Part shown: in pieces, positions 9,440 to 17,926 of the stretch
How the letters are laid out: each line of letters starts with the position of its first letter
Position numbering within the stretch: position 1 is the stretch's first letter
Assembly (NCBI GenBank): GCA_049323275.1
Contig: JBMOOM010000050.1
Coordinates: 28,340-92,339, forward strand
DNA length: 64,000 bases
Direction: 5' to 3'
Source: Taklimakanibacter sp049323275
GTDB lineage: Bacteria; Pseudomonadota; Alphaproteobacteria; Rhizobiales; Aestuariivirgaceae
Made by a program: the position numbers and the translations under genes
Notes under the pieces: generated by a model
The model's input: only the letters and a program-made list of their open reading frames with translations
Databases searched by the model: none
What the model was told of the DNA's origin: nothing

Positions 9440-10951
9440 GTGACCCAGCAGATCTCTCCCCGGCTGTCGGAGCCGCTGGCGCCGGAAATCCTCGATCTGG
9501 TTTTCCGGCCGCGCATCGAGCGCGAGCTCGGCGCCGGCATCGGTGATCTCTGCGCCGTGAACGAGGCGCATCTGATCATGCTGGAAAGGATGGGCCTGGT
9601 GTCGGCGCGCGATGCGCGCCGGCTGGCCGAGGCGCTGATGGCGATCCGCGGCGAGGGCCTCGCCGCCATTCCACGCGATCCCTCGCGCGAGGACGGCTAT
9701 TTCAATTTCGAAGCGGCGCTGATGGCGCGGGCCGGCGGGGAGGCCGGCGGCCGGCTTCACATCGCGCGCAGCCGCAATGACATCAACGCCACGCTCGACC
9801 GCCTGACGATGCGGTCTTTGTTGGTGGAGATGATCGCCGCCGCGGTCGACTGGCGCCGCATCCTGGCCGAGCGGGCGCTGTCCTTCGCCGACATGGTGAT
9901 GCCGGGCTATACCCATTTGCAGCTGGCGCAGCCGATCACCTTCGGTTTCTATCTCGCCGGCATCTGCGGTGCGCTCGGCCGCGATACCGAACGCCTGTTC
10001 CACGCCTATGAAGCGGCGAACAGCTGTCCCCTGGGCGCCTGCGCGCTCGCCGGCACATCCTTCGCGACCGACCGCGACCTGGTCGCCGATCTTCTCGGTT
10101 TCGACAGCGTGCGCCTCCACACCCAGGACGCCGTGGCGTCGCGCGATTATGCCTGGGATGCGGCCGCGGCCATGCTGAGTCTTGCTTCCACCTGGGGCCG
10201 TTTCGCCCAGGATCTCTATGTCTGGGCGACGCCGGAATTCGGACTGGTGTCCTTCCCCGACAGCATCGCCGGCATTTCCAGCATCATGCCGCAGAAGAAG
10301 AATCCGATCGCGGTGGAGTTTCTGAAAAGCGCCTCGGGCGAGGTGCTGGGCGGTGTCGCCGGAAGCTTCGCCATCCTGAAAGGCGGCCATTTCAGCCACG
10401 CCGGCGATACGAGCCGGGGAGCCCTGGCGCCCCTGTGGCCGGCGCTGCGGCTGAGCCTGAATGCGCTCAGGATCGCAAGTCTGGTCGCCGCCCGCATCGA
10501 GCCGCGTCCCGCCATCATGGCGAAACGCGCGGCGGAGGGTTTCTCGACGGCGACCGACCTCGCCGATGAGCTGGTGCGGCAATGCGGCCTGTCCTTCCGC
10601 CAGGCGCATCATGTCGTGGCCGATCTCGTCCGCGACGCGGTCGCGCGGGACCTGGGGGCCATGGATATGCGCGAGAGCGATCTGAGCCAGGCTTTCGAGC
10701 GCGTGATGGGGCGGTCGCTGCCGGTCGACGCCACCGATCTGCTCGGTGTTCTCGATCCCGCCAAGGCGGTGCGCCGGCGCCAGTCGGCGGGTTCGGCCTC
10801 GCCCGCCGAGACGCGCAAGCTCTGCGCCACGCTCGAAGACGAAATCGATCGTGACGAGGATGATCTGCGCGTCCGGCAGTCCGCCCTCACCGCCGCGCGC
10901 CAGCGGCTCGAATCGCAGGTCTGTGCTCTCATGAAAGCGAATGAAGCATAG
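9440..10951 (+). CDS. Argininosuccinate-lyase-like protein (fumarase/aspartase superfamily)
   Basis: About 503 residues from a GTG at 9440, four bases after the cupin stop; the same frame is open further upstream but there overlaps the cupin gene. ASL hallmarks are present: GRLHIARSRND (substrate anion site), MPGYTHLQLAQP, and the catalytic flexible loop SSIMPQKKNP. The family splits C-N bonds of N-substituted aspartates to release fumarate. No argG or other arginine gene is nearby; it is embedded between a cupin and a three-subunit flavoenzyme. A catabolic lyase acting on an N-succinyl-type compound is therefore more likely than arginine biosynthesis. That is inference. Confidence 0.85.
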   Translation: MTQQISPRLSEPLAPEILDLVFRPRIERELGAGIGDLCAVNEAHLIMLERMGLVSARDARRLAEALMAIRGEGLAAIPRDPSREDGYFNFEAALMARAGGEAGGRLHIARSRNDINATLDRLTMRSLLVEMIAAAVDWRRILAERALSFADMVMPGYTHLQLAQPITFGFYLAGICGALGRDTERLFHAYEAANSCPLGACALAGTSFATDRDLVADLLGFDSVRLHTQDAVASRDYAWDAAAAMLSLASTWGRFAQDLYVWATPEFGLVSFPDSIAGISSIMPQKKNPIAVEFLKSASGEVLGGVAGSFAILKGGHFSHAGDTSRGALAPLWPALRLSLNALRIASLVAARIEPRPAIMAKRAAEGFSTATDLADELVRQCGLSFRQAHHVVADLVRDAVARDLGAMDMRESDLSQAFERVMGRSLPVDATDLLGVLDPAKAVRRRQSAGSASPAETRKLCATLEDEIDRDEDDLRVRQSALTAARQRLESQVCALMKANEA

Positions 10952-11028
10952 CTCGCCTTTGGCAGAATTTGCCGTGTCGCAGGCGCATTTCGACACAATC
11001 GGCGCAGTACCGGCGGTTAGATGAGCCC

Positions 11029-11355
11029 ATGAAGGATGCACAGGACATGCAAAGCGGAACGGGCCAGTTCGTGCGGCTGGGCGAAGAGGCGCGGCCCGTT
11101 CTCGAGATCACGATCGACGGCCGGCGGTTTTCCTGTCTCGCAGGCGATACGGTGCTGACCGCGGTGCTGCTTGCCGGGCGGCATCTGCGTCAATCCGAAT
11201 TCGGCGACGGCCCGCGCGCCGGCTTCTGCAACATGGGCGCCTGCCAGGATTGCTGGATGTATCGGGCCGATGGCCGGCGCATCCGCGCCTGCACCACCTA
11301 TGTCGAGGCCGCGATGAATATCTGCACGACCGATCCGCAGCATCATGTCGCTTGA
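11029..11355 (+). CDS. (2Fe-2S)-binding protein, small subunit of a three-subunit flavoenzyme
   Basis: About 108 residues in the HcnA/OoxX/SoxA-like small-subunit family. The plant-type 2Fe-2S loop is seen as CNMGACQDCW with a fourth Cys in RACTTY. The start is placed at ATG 11029 (MKDAQDM); ATG 11047 is an alternative. It overlaps the following FAD gene by 11 bases. With the next two genes it forms the set seen in opine oxidases, hydrogen cyanide synthase and heteromeric hydroxyproline/proline dehydrogenases, where this subunit carries electrons from the flavin. Confidence 0.85.
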   Translation: MKDAQDMQSGTGQFVRLGEEARPVLEITIDGRRFSCLAGDTVLTAVLLAGRHLRQSEFGDGPRAGFCNMGACQDCWMYRADGRRIRACTTYVEAAMNICTTDPQHHVA

Positions 11356-12766
11356 GAAGATCGTCATCATCGGGACCGGACCGGCCGGCACGCGCGCCGC
11401 CGAGACACTGCTGCGCCGGGGCTGCCGCAACCTCACCGTCATCAGCGAGGCGCCGGCGAGCGGCGGGCAGATCTATCGCCGCCAGCCCCCGGGCTTCACG
11501 CGCAAGGCTGAGGAGATCTATGGCAGCGAGGCGGAGAAGGCGGTGGCGCTGCACGGGAGCTTCGACGCGCTCGCGAGTGCCGTCGACTGTCGGCCGGACA
11601 CGCTGGTCTGGAATATCTTCGACCGCAAGGTCTTCACCAATGGTCCGGATGGCGTCGAGGAGATTCCCTTCGACCGGCTGGTGCTGACCACCGGCGCCAT
11701 GGACCGCATATTGCCGGTGCCGGGCTGGACCTTGCCCGGCGTCTTCACGCTCGGCGGCGCGCAGATCGCCTTGAAGCATCAGGCCTGCGCCATCGGACGC
11801 CAGGTGGTCTTTGCCGGCGCCGGCCCGCTGCTCTATCTCGTCGCCTGGCAATATATGAAGGCCGGGGCGAATGTCGTGGCGGTGCTCGACACCTCCGCTT
11901 TCGCCAACAAGATCGCCGCGAGCCTCAAGCTGCTCGCGCTGCCGCGCCTCATGCTCAGGGGTCTCAAATTCCGTCGTGACCTCAAGGCGAAGGGCGTAGC
12001 ACTTCACGAAGGCGTCCGCCTCACGCGTATCGACGGCAACCGGTCGGTGACGGCCGTCACCTTTACCAAAGGCGGCGCCGTGAACCGTCTTGACTGCGAT
12101 GCGGTGGGGCTGGGCTTCGGCCTCAATCCCGAGATGCAGCTGGCCGAGCTGGCGGGCGGCCGCACGCGCTTCGATCGGATTTTCCGGCAATGGGTTCTGG
12201 CCCATGACGGTGAAGGCCGCGTTGCCGATCGTGTTTATGTCGCCGGCGATGGCCATGCGATCGGCGGCGCCGATGTCGCCGAGCTCACCGGCGAGCGCGC
12301 CGCCTGGGCGGTTCTTGCTGATCTCGGCCTGCCGGTCTCCGCCGAGCGCCAGGCTCTCATCCGCCGCGCCTTGAAGCGCCAGGCGATCTTCCGGCAGGGC
12401 ATCGAGCAGAGCTTTCCGCTGCCGGCCGCGTGGGTGGCCGACACGCCGGACGAGACGATCCTGTGCCGCTGCGAGAATGTGACTTTCGGCGAGGTGCGCG
12501 CGGCCATCGCCGAGCTCGAGCCGCGTGACGTCAACCGGCTCAAGGCTTTTGCGCGGCCGGGCATGGGGCGCTGCCAGGGCCGCGTCTGCGGCCATGTCCT
12601 GGCCGAGCTTCTCGCCGCCGAGACCGGCATGCCGCTGGAGGAGGTCGGACGCCTGCGCGGCCAGGCGCCGGTCAAGCCGCTTCATTATGCGGCCGCGGCC
12701 GGCAAGGCGGAGGCGACTCTTGCGCTGTGGTTGAAGCAGGCCGACGAGTGTCTGGAAAATGGCTGA
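11345..12766 (+). CDS. FAD/NAD-dependent oxidoreductase with Cys-rich C-terminus (HcnB/OoxA-like alpha subunit)
   Basis: 473 residues. The N-terminal dinucleotide fold is IIGTGPAGTRAAE; a second nucleotide-binding region is VVFAGAGPLLYL; the YVAGDGHAIGGADVAELTGE segment binds the FAD pyrophosphate. The C-terminal part has CRCENVTFGEVRAAI and GRCQGRVCG, a BFD-like four-Cys cluster motif. This is the usual layout of the large subunit of opine oxidase, HcnABC and related amine dehydrogenases. It overlaps its neighbours on both sides (11 and 8 bases), so the three subunits are tightly coupled. Confidence 0.88.
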   Translation: MSLEKIVIIGTGPAGTRAAETLLRRGCRNLTVISEAPASGGQIYRRQPPGFTRKAEEIYGSEAEKAVALHGSFDALASAVDCRPDTLVWNIFDRKVFTNGPDGVEEIPFDRLVLTTGAMDRILPVPGWTLPGVFTLGGAQIALKHQACAIGRQVVFAGAGPLLYLVAWQYMKAGANVVAVLDTSAFANKIAASLKLLALPRLMLRGLKFRRDLKAKGVALHEGVRLTRIDGNRSVTAVTFTKGGAVNRLDCDAVGLGFGLNPEMQLAELAGGRTRFDRIFRQWVLAHDGEGRVADRVYVAGDGHAIGGADVAELTGERAAWAVLADLGLPVSAERQALIRRALKRQAIFRQGIEQSFPLPAAWVADTPDETILCRCENVTFGEVRAAIAELEPRDVNRLKAFARPGMGRCQGRVCGHVLAELLAAETGMPLEEVGRLRGQAPVKPLHYAAAAGKAEATLALWLKQADECLENG

Positions 12767-13886
12767 GATTCATGAAACCGATATCGCGATCATCGGCGGC
12801 GGCATCGCCGGCATGGCCTCGGCCTATCATCTCGCTGAAGCCGGCAGGCGCGTGACGCTGCTCGAGAAAGGAGCGGCGGGCGCCCAGGCGAGCGGCGTCA
12901 ATTTCGGAGGCCTGCGCACCAATGGCCGCGCCATGTCTGAGCTTTCCCTGAGCCTCAGGGCACGCGCCATCTGGCGGAAGCTGAAAGACCTGATCGGGCA
13001 CGATTGCGAGACGGAATTCACCGGCCATGTCGAGATCTGCGATCGCGAGGATCATCTTGCGGCGGTCGAGAAATGGGCGCCCGAGGCCAATGAACTGGGC
13101 GTCGGCGCCGAGATGCTGTCGGCAACCGGGATCGCCAGGCGCTTTCCCTGGATCGGCCGGCGCATGCTGGGCGGATGTTTTGTCGCGGCCGACGGCGCGG
13201 CCAATCCACGCCTGGTGACGCCCGTCCTCGCGCGCGCCGTGCGCAGGCTCGGCGTCGTGGTCCGCGAGCAGGAACCGGTGACATCGGTCGCTCATGCGAA
13301 TGGCCGTTTCGAGATCGAGACCGGCAAGGGCGCCAGGATCCGCAGCGCCATTCTCGTCAATGCCGCCGGCGCCTGGGGCGCCCGCATCGCCAGGCAGCTC
13401 GGCGAGGACTATCCGCTCGATGTCATGGCGCCGCAAATGGTGGTGAGCGAGCCCTTTCAGCGCCAGGTGACGGCGACGGTCGATTATCCGGTCAATGGCC
13501 GCTTCTTCTATGCCCGTCAGATCGGACGCGGCAATCTGCTCTTCGGCCGGGGACCCGGCCGCGCCGATCTCGACACGTCGCGCGCTGCCTATGTGCCGCA
13601 GAATGTCTTCGATGCATCGCGGGTCGCGATCGACATCCTGCCGATGCTGAAGGGCCGCACCTTCCTGCGCACATGGGCGGGTGTCGAAGGCAAGACGCCG
13701 GACTCGCTTCCGATCTTAGGGCCGAGTCCGGTCCATGACGGGCTGATCCATGCCTTCGGATTTTCCGGCCACGGTTTCCAGCTCGGCCCGGCGACCGGTG
13801 CGGTCGTGGCCGATCTCATCCTTAAGGGCCGGACTACGACCGACATAGCGGGCTTCAGCCCACGCCGCTTCGAGAAGAAGAAATGA
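12759..13886 (+). CDS. FAD-dependent oxidoreductase, DAO family (HcnC/OoxB-like beta subunit)
   Basis: 375 residues with the DAO/glycine-oxidase fold. The N-terminal ADP-binding motif is IIGGGIAGMASAYHL and a C-terminal FAD-binding block is GFSGHGFQLGPATGA. In related complexes this subunit oxidises the C-N bond of an N-substituted amino acid and passes electrons via the other two subunits. It overlaps the alpha-subunit gene by 8 bases and its stop is two bases from the convergent Lrp/AsnC gene. Candidate substrates from the family are opines, D-amino acids or cyclic imino acids. Confidence 0.88.
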   Translation: MAEIHETDIAIIGGGIAGMASAYHLAEAGRRVTLLEKGAAGAQASGVNFGGLRTNGRAMSELSLSLRARAIWRKLKDLIGHDCETEFTGHVEICDREDHLAAVEKWAPEANELGVGAEMLSATGIARRFPWIGRRMLGGCFVAADGAANPRLVTPVLARAVRRLGVVVREQEPVTSVAHANGRFEIETGKGARIRSAILVNAAGAWGARIARQLGEDYPLDVMAPQMVVSEPFQRQVTATVDYPVNGRFFYARQIGRGNLLFGRGPGRADLDTSRAAYVPQNVFDASRVAIDILPMLKGRTFLRTWAGVEGKTPDSLPILGPSPVHDGLIHAFGFSGHGFQLGPATGAVVADLILKGRTTTDIAGFSPRRFEKKK

Positions 13887-13888
13887 GA

Positions 13889-14431
13889 TCACGCGACGCG
13901 CTTGAGCTCGATCCGGGTCGGATCCTGGACCGGCGCGGGCAATACCGGCTCGTTCTTGATCTCGCGCAGCACGACGAAGCTGTCATAACGCGAGAACTGC
14001 ACCTCGCCGGCCAGCATCTCACGTGACAATTCCTCATAGGCCGCGAGATCGGCGCAGTCGAAGCGCAGCATGTAGTCATAGGGGCCGGCCAGGCCGAAGC
14101 AGCTGGTGATCTCGGTGATGCGCCGCACGATGCGCTCGAAGGTCTGGAAGTCGTGCGCGCCGTGCGTTTTCAGCGACACCGCCGCGAGGATGGTCACATT
14201 GGAATAGAGTCTGGTCCAGTAGACCTGAGCGCGGTAGCCCTTGACCAGGCCGAGCTTCTCGAGCCGGCGCACCCGCTTGTGGCAGGGGCTGGGCGAGATG
14301 CCGACGAGGGTGGAGAGGTCCTGATTGGTGATCCGGCCGTTCTTCTGCAGCTCCACCAGGATCTTGATGTCGATGCGGTCGACCTTGTTGTGCAGCGGCG
14401 TCCCTTCGGATTTCGGAAAATGTGCGTTCAT
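13889..14431 (-). CDS. Lrp/AsnC-family transcriptional regulator
   Basis: 180 residues: an N-terminal winged helix (DRIDIKILVELQKNGRIT, then LSTLVGISPSPCHKRVRRLE) and a C-terminal RAM ligand-sensing domain. These regulators respond to amino acids and commonly control adjacent catabolic genes. It sits convergent to the flavoenzyme operon and divergent from the LysR gene. The ribosome site GAGGA lies seven bases upstream, and a 10-bp palindrome ATAGTACTAT (14431-14440) covers the start region, a possible self-binding site. The target operon is inferred from position. Confidence 0.9.
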   Translation of the reverse strand: MNAHFPKSEGTPLHNKVDRIDIKILVELQKNGRITNQDLSTLVGISPSPCHKRVRRLEKLGLVKGYRAQVYWTRLYSNVTILAAVSLKTHGAHDFQTFERIVRRITEITSCFGLAGPYDYMLRFDCADLAAYEELSREMLAGEVQFSRYDSFVVLREIKNEPVLPAPVQDPTRIELKRVA

Positions 14432-14521
14432 AGTACTATCCTCAGCGGATCTCCCTTCAGTATTTCCGACAGGTCATCACCGGAGCGGCCGACCAGGCAA
14501 ACGAAAAGATGGAAGCTCTGA

Positions 14522-15418
14522 ATGAGAAATTTGCACTCTGACGTCCCGATGATGGCCTGGCTGCACACTTTGGTCGCCTTCGAGGCGACGGCGCGCCATG
14601 GCAGCGTCAAGCAGGCGGCCGACGAATTGTCGCTGACGCCCGGCGCCGTCAGCCGCCAGATCAAGCATCTGGAGGAATCGATCAACGCCGTGCTCTTCCA
14701 GCGCGGCCATAATTCGATCGAGCTGACCGAGGTGGGCCGGGTGTTCCTGGCCAAGGCGCATGTGGCGCTCGCCGCCGTGCGCACCGGCGTCCAGGAGGTC
14801 TATGGCCTGGCGACGCGCCTGACCGTCAAGGTGCCCTTCACGCTGATGCAGCGCTGGCTCATTCCGCGGCTCGGCGAGTTCCGCAAGGCGCATCCCGCCA
14901 CCGATCTCAGGCTGCGCACCATGCCTCCGCCCGCCGGCGACCAGACCGATATCGAGATCGTCTATCTACGCGGCGAGCCGCGCGCCGATGTCGAATTGGG
15001 CGTCTTGTTTCTCCTCGACCGCACCGTGCCGATCTGCCGCGCCGATCTCATTCCGGCGAGCGCCGCGCCTCTCGCGCCGGAGCGGCTCCTGGCCTATCCG
15101 ATCCTGCAGGACACGCCCGATGGCTGGTCGTGGCATCAATGGTGCCGGCAGCAGGGCATCGCCTATCAGCCGCAGAAGAACGTGCTGATCTTCGACACCG
15201 ACGAGGCCTCTATCGATGCCTGCCTCGCCGGTCTCGGCATCGCCCAGGCGAACATGGCCTTCATATCGCCGATCCTGGCGCGTGACGACCTCGCCATGCC
15301 ATGCGGCGCCAGGGGCGCGATACTGGGCGGCTATTATGCGGTGATCCGCAACGCCAACCCGGCGGCGGATGTTTTCGTCGACTGGCTGAAGACGGCCGGG
15401 CTGGAAGCCGGGTCGTAA
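14522..15418 (+). CDS. LysR-family transcriptional regulator, GcvA-like
   Basis: 298 residues. The N-terminal helix-turn-helix is HGSVKQAADELSLTPGAVSRQIKHLEE; the rest is the periplasmic-binding-protein-like effector domain. The helix-turn-helix region and effector-domain style resemble the GcvA subgroup. It diverges from the Lrp/AsnC gene across 90 bases and closes the catabolic island; the next element is an intergenic repeat followed by housekeeping carbon-metabolism genes in the other direction. Its effector is unknown. Confidence 0.9.
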   Translation: MRNLHSDVPMMAWLHTLVAFEATARHGSVKQAADELSLTPGAVSRQIKHLEESINAVLFQRGHNSIELTEVGRVFLAKAHVALAAVRTGVQEVYGLATRLTVKVPFTLMQRWLIPRLGEFRKAHPATDLRLRTMPPPAGDQTDIEIVYLRGEPRADVELGVLFLLDRTVPICRADLIPASAAPLAPERLLAYPILQDTPDGWSWHQWCRQQGIAYQPQKNVLIFDTDEASIDACLAGLGIAQANMAFISPILARDDLAMPCGARGAILGGYYAVIRNANPAADVFVDWLKTAGLEAGS

Positions 15419-15431
15419 ATTCACCGTCATG

Positions 15432-15527
15432 CTGAGGTGGCCGCGTAGCGGCCCTCGAAGCATCCTTCGGGATGAAGCGGTAACGTTGAAACAAACCCTT
15501 CGAGGCTCGCTACGCTCGCACCTCAGG
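15432..15527. repeat. Intergenic palindromic repeat (imperfect 29-nt inverted arms)
   Basis: Left arm 15432-15460 and right arm 15499-15527 are reverse complements apart from a few changes. The shared ends are CTGAGGTG and CCTCGAAG, and the middle is of the form CGTAGCG. This is a repeat of the extragenic-palindrome type often dispersed in Hyphomicrobiales genomes. It lies between the convergent lysR and rpe genes, so it could also act as a bidirectional terminator-like structure. Confidence 0.8.
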
Positions 15528-15539
15528 GTAAGGGGGAAG

Positions 15540-16214
15540 TCACGCAGCGATGCTGGTGGCGCCGGTGCGGATCGCGGCGATGTTGCGGCCATAGGCCTTG
15601 GCGTCGCCCTTGAACACGGCCGAGCCCGCGACCAGCGCATTGGCGCCGGCCTTCACGACCAGCGGCGCCGTTTCGGCAGTGATGCCGCCATCGACCTCGA
15701 TATCGATATCGCGGCCCTGGACGAGATCGCGCGTCTCGCGGATCTTTTCGATCATGCCCGGGATGAAGCTCTGGCCGCCGAAGCCCGGATTGACGGTCAT
15801 CACCAGGATGAGGTCGAGCCGGTCGAGCACATGTTTGATATGGGCGACGGGTGTCGACGGATTGAGCGCGACGCCGGCCTTCTTTCCGAGCGCCTTGATC
15901 GTCTGCAGCGAGCGGTCGAGATGCGGGCCTGCCTCGGCGTGAACGGTGATGATGTCGGCGCCGGCCTTGGCGAAGGCTTCGAGATAGCGGTCGGCCGGCG
16001 CAATCATCAGATGCACGTCGAAGATTTTCTTCGTCACCGGCCGGATCGCCGCCATCACCGGCGGGCCGAAGGTGATGTTGGGCACGAAATGCCCGTCCAT
16101 CACGTCGATATGGATCCAGTCGGCGCCCGCTTCATCGACGGCGCGCACCTCCTCGCCGAGCCTGGCGAAATCGGCGGAGAGGATGGACGGCGCGATATGA
16201 AGCGGGCGGCTCAT
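15540..16214 (-). CDS. rpe: Ribulose-phosphate 3-epimerase
   Basis: 224 residues, the usual length. Interconverts ribulose 5-phosphate and xylulose 5-phosphate in the cytosol. Visible signatures are the N-terminal APSILSADFARLGEE, the metal site HIDVMDGHFVPNITFGP, the loop VMTVNPGFGGQSFI and the acidic IEVDGGI strand. It follows gap by 16 bases on the same strand, so the two probably form a transcription unit of central carbon metabolism (pentose phosphate or Calvin-type). Confidence 0.96.
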   Translation of the reverse strand: MSRPLHIAPSILSADFARLGEEVRAVDEAGADWIHIDVMDGHFVPNITFGPPVMAAIRPVTKKIFDVHLMIAPADRYLEAFAKAGADIITVHAEAGPHLDRSLQTIKALGKKAGVALNPSTPVAHIKHVLDRLDLILVMTVNPGFGGQSFIPGMIEKIRETRDLVQGRDIDIEVDGGITAETAPLVVKAGANALVAGSAVFKGDAKAYGRNIAAIRTGATSIAA

Positions 16215-16230
16215 GCTCGGATATGCCTGA

Positions 16231-17238
<1,008 letters not shown>

Positions 17239-17408
17239 GTCTTCTCTCCTCTTCGGCAGACTTAAAATGAGCAGGGCCCGCTTTATAGACGACTGGCCGG
17301 CAGGGGGAAGGGAAAATGGCCGGGGCGGGACGAAGGGCCGCCTGCCGGATGCCCTTCCGGCAGTTATGCGTCATCAACATAGCTGAGCTTACATTAGCTA
17401 TAGATAAT

Positions 17409-17422
17409 ATAAGCTTGCTTAT
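17409..17422. promoter_or_regulatory. Palindromic operator candidate upstream of the MarR gene
   Basis: A 6+2+6 perfect inverted repeat, ATAAGC-TT-GCTTAT, ending 18 bases before the marR ATG, inside an AT-rich stretch that contrasts with the GC-rich surroundings. MarR proteins generally bind short palindromes of this size overlapping their own promoters, so autoregulation of marR-emrAB is the likely role. Confidence 0.6.
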
Positions 17423-17440
17423 TATTTGACGGGCTCCTAG

Positions 17441-17926
17441 ATGTCATCCGTCATGAAACCCGAACATGCATCCATTGGTCTTCTGCTGATCGATACCGGG
17501 CGCCTTTTGCGCAAGCGGTTCGAGCAGAATGTCCGCGGCACCGGCCTGACCCGCGCGCAATGGCAGGTCCTTAAAGAGATTTATGTCCAGGAGGGCTTGA
17601 ACCAGGGCGCCCTGGCGGAGCTTCTGGAGGTCGAGCCCATCACCGTCGGCCGCCTGGTCGACCGGCTCGAGCAGGCCGGCCTCATCGAGCGCCGCCCGCA
17701 CCCGACCGACCGCCGCGCCTGGTCGCTTTATTTGCTGCCGGCGGCGCATCCGTTGCTGGAGACCCTCAAGGGCATTGCCGGCGAGACGCGCGCCGAGCTG
17801 CTCCAGGGGATGAGCGACAGCGAGATCGACGAGGCGATGCGCCTCCTCGCTAAGATGAAAGACAATCTCATCGCCATCATGAGCGATGCGGGCGATGAGC
17901 GGAGAGTTGGAAATGGCCGCCGTTGA
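17441..17926 (+). CDS. MarR-family transcriptional regulator
   Basis: 161 residues with a winged helix (LNQGALAELLEVEPITVGRLVDRLEQAGLIERR, shown here as one continuous domain around residues 50-85) followed by the typical wing DRRAW. It is directly upstream of an EmrA/EmrB-type efflux pair, and its stop lies beyond the start of the adaptor-gene reading frame, so translation is probably coupled. The common arrangement is a repressor released by the toxic compounds that the pump exports. The palindrome at 17409-17422 is the probable operator. A second in-frame ATG at 17453 is possible. Confidence 0.9.
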   Translation: MSSVMKPEHASIGLLLIDTGRLLRKRFEQNVRGTGLTRAQWQVLKEIYVQEGLNQGALAELLEVEPITVGRLVDRLEQAGLIERRPHPTDRRAWSLYLLPAAHPLLETLKGIAGETRAELLQGMSDSEIDEAMRLLAKMKDNLIAIMSDAGDERRVGNGRR

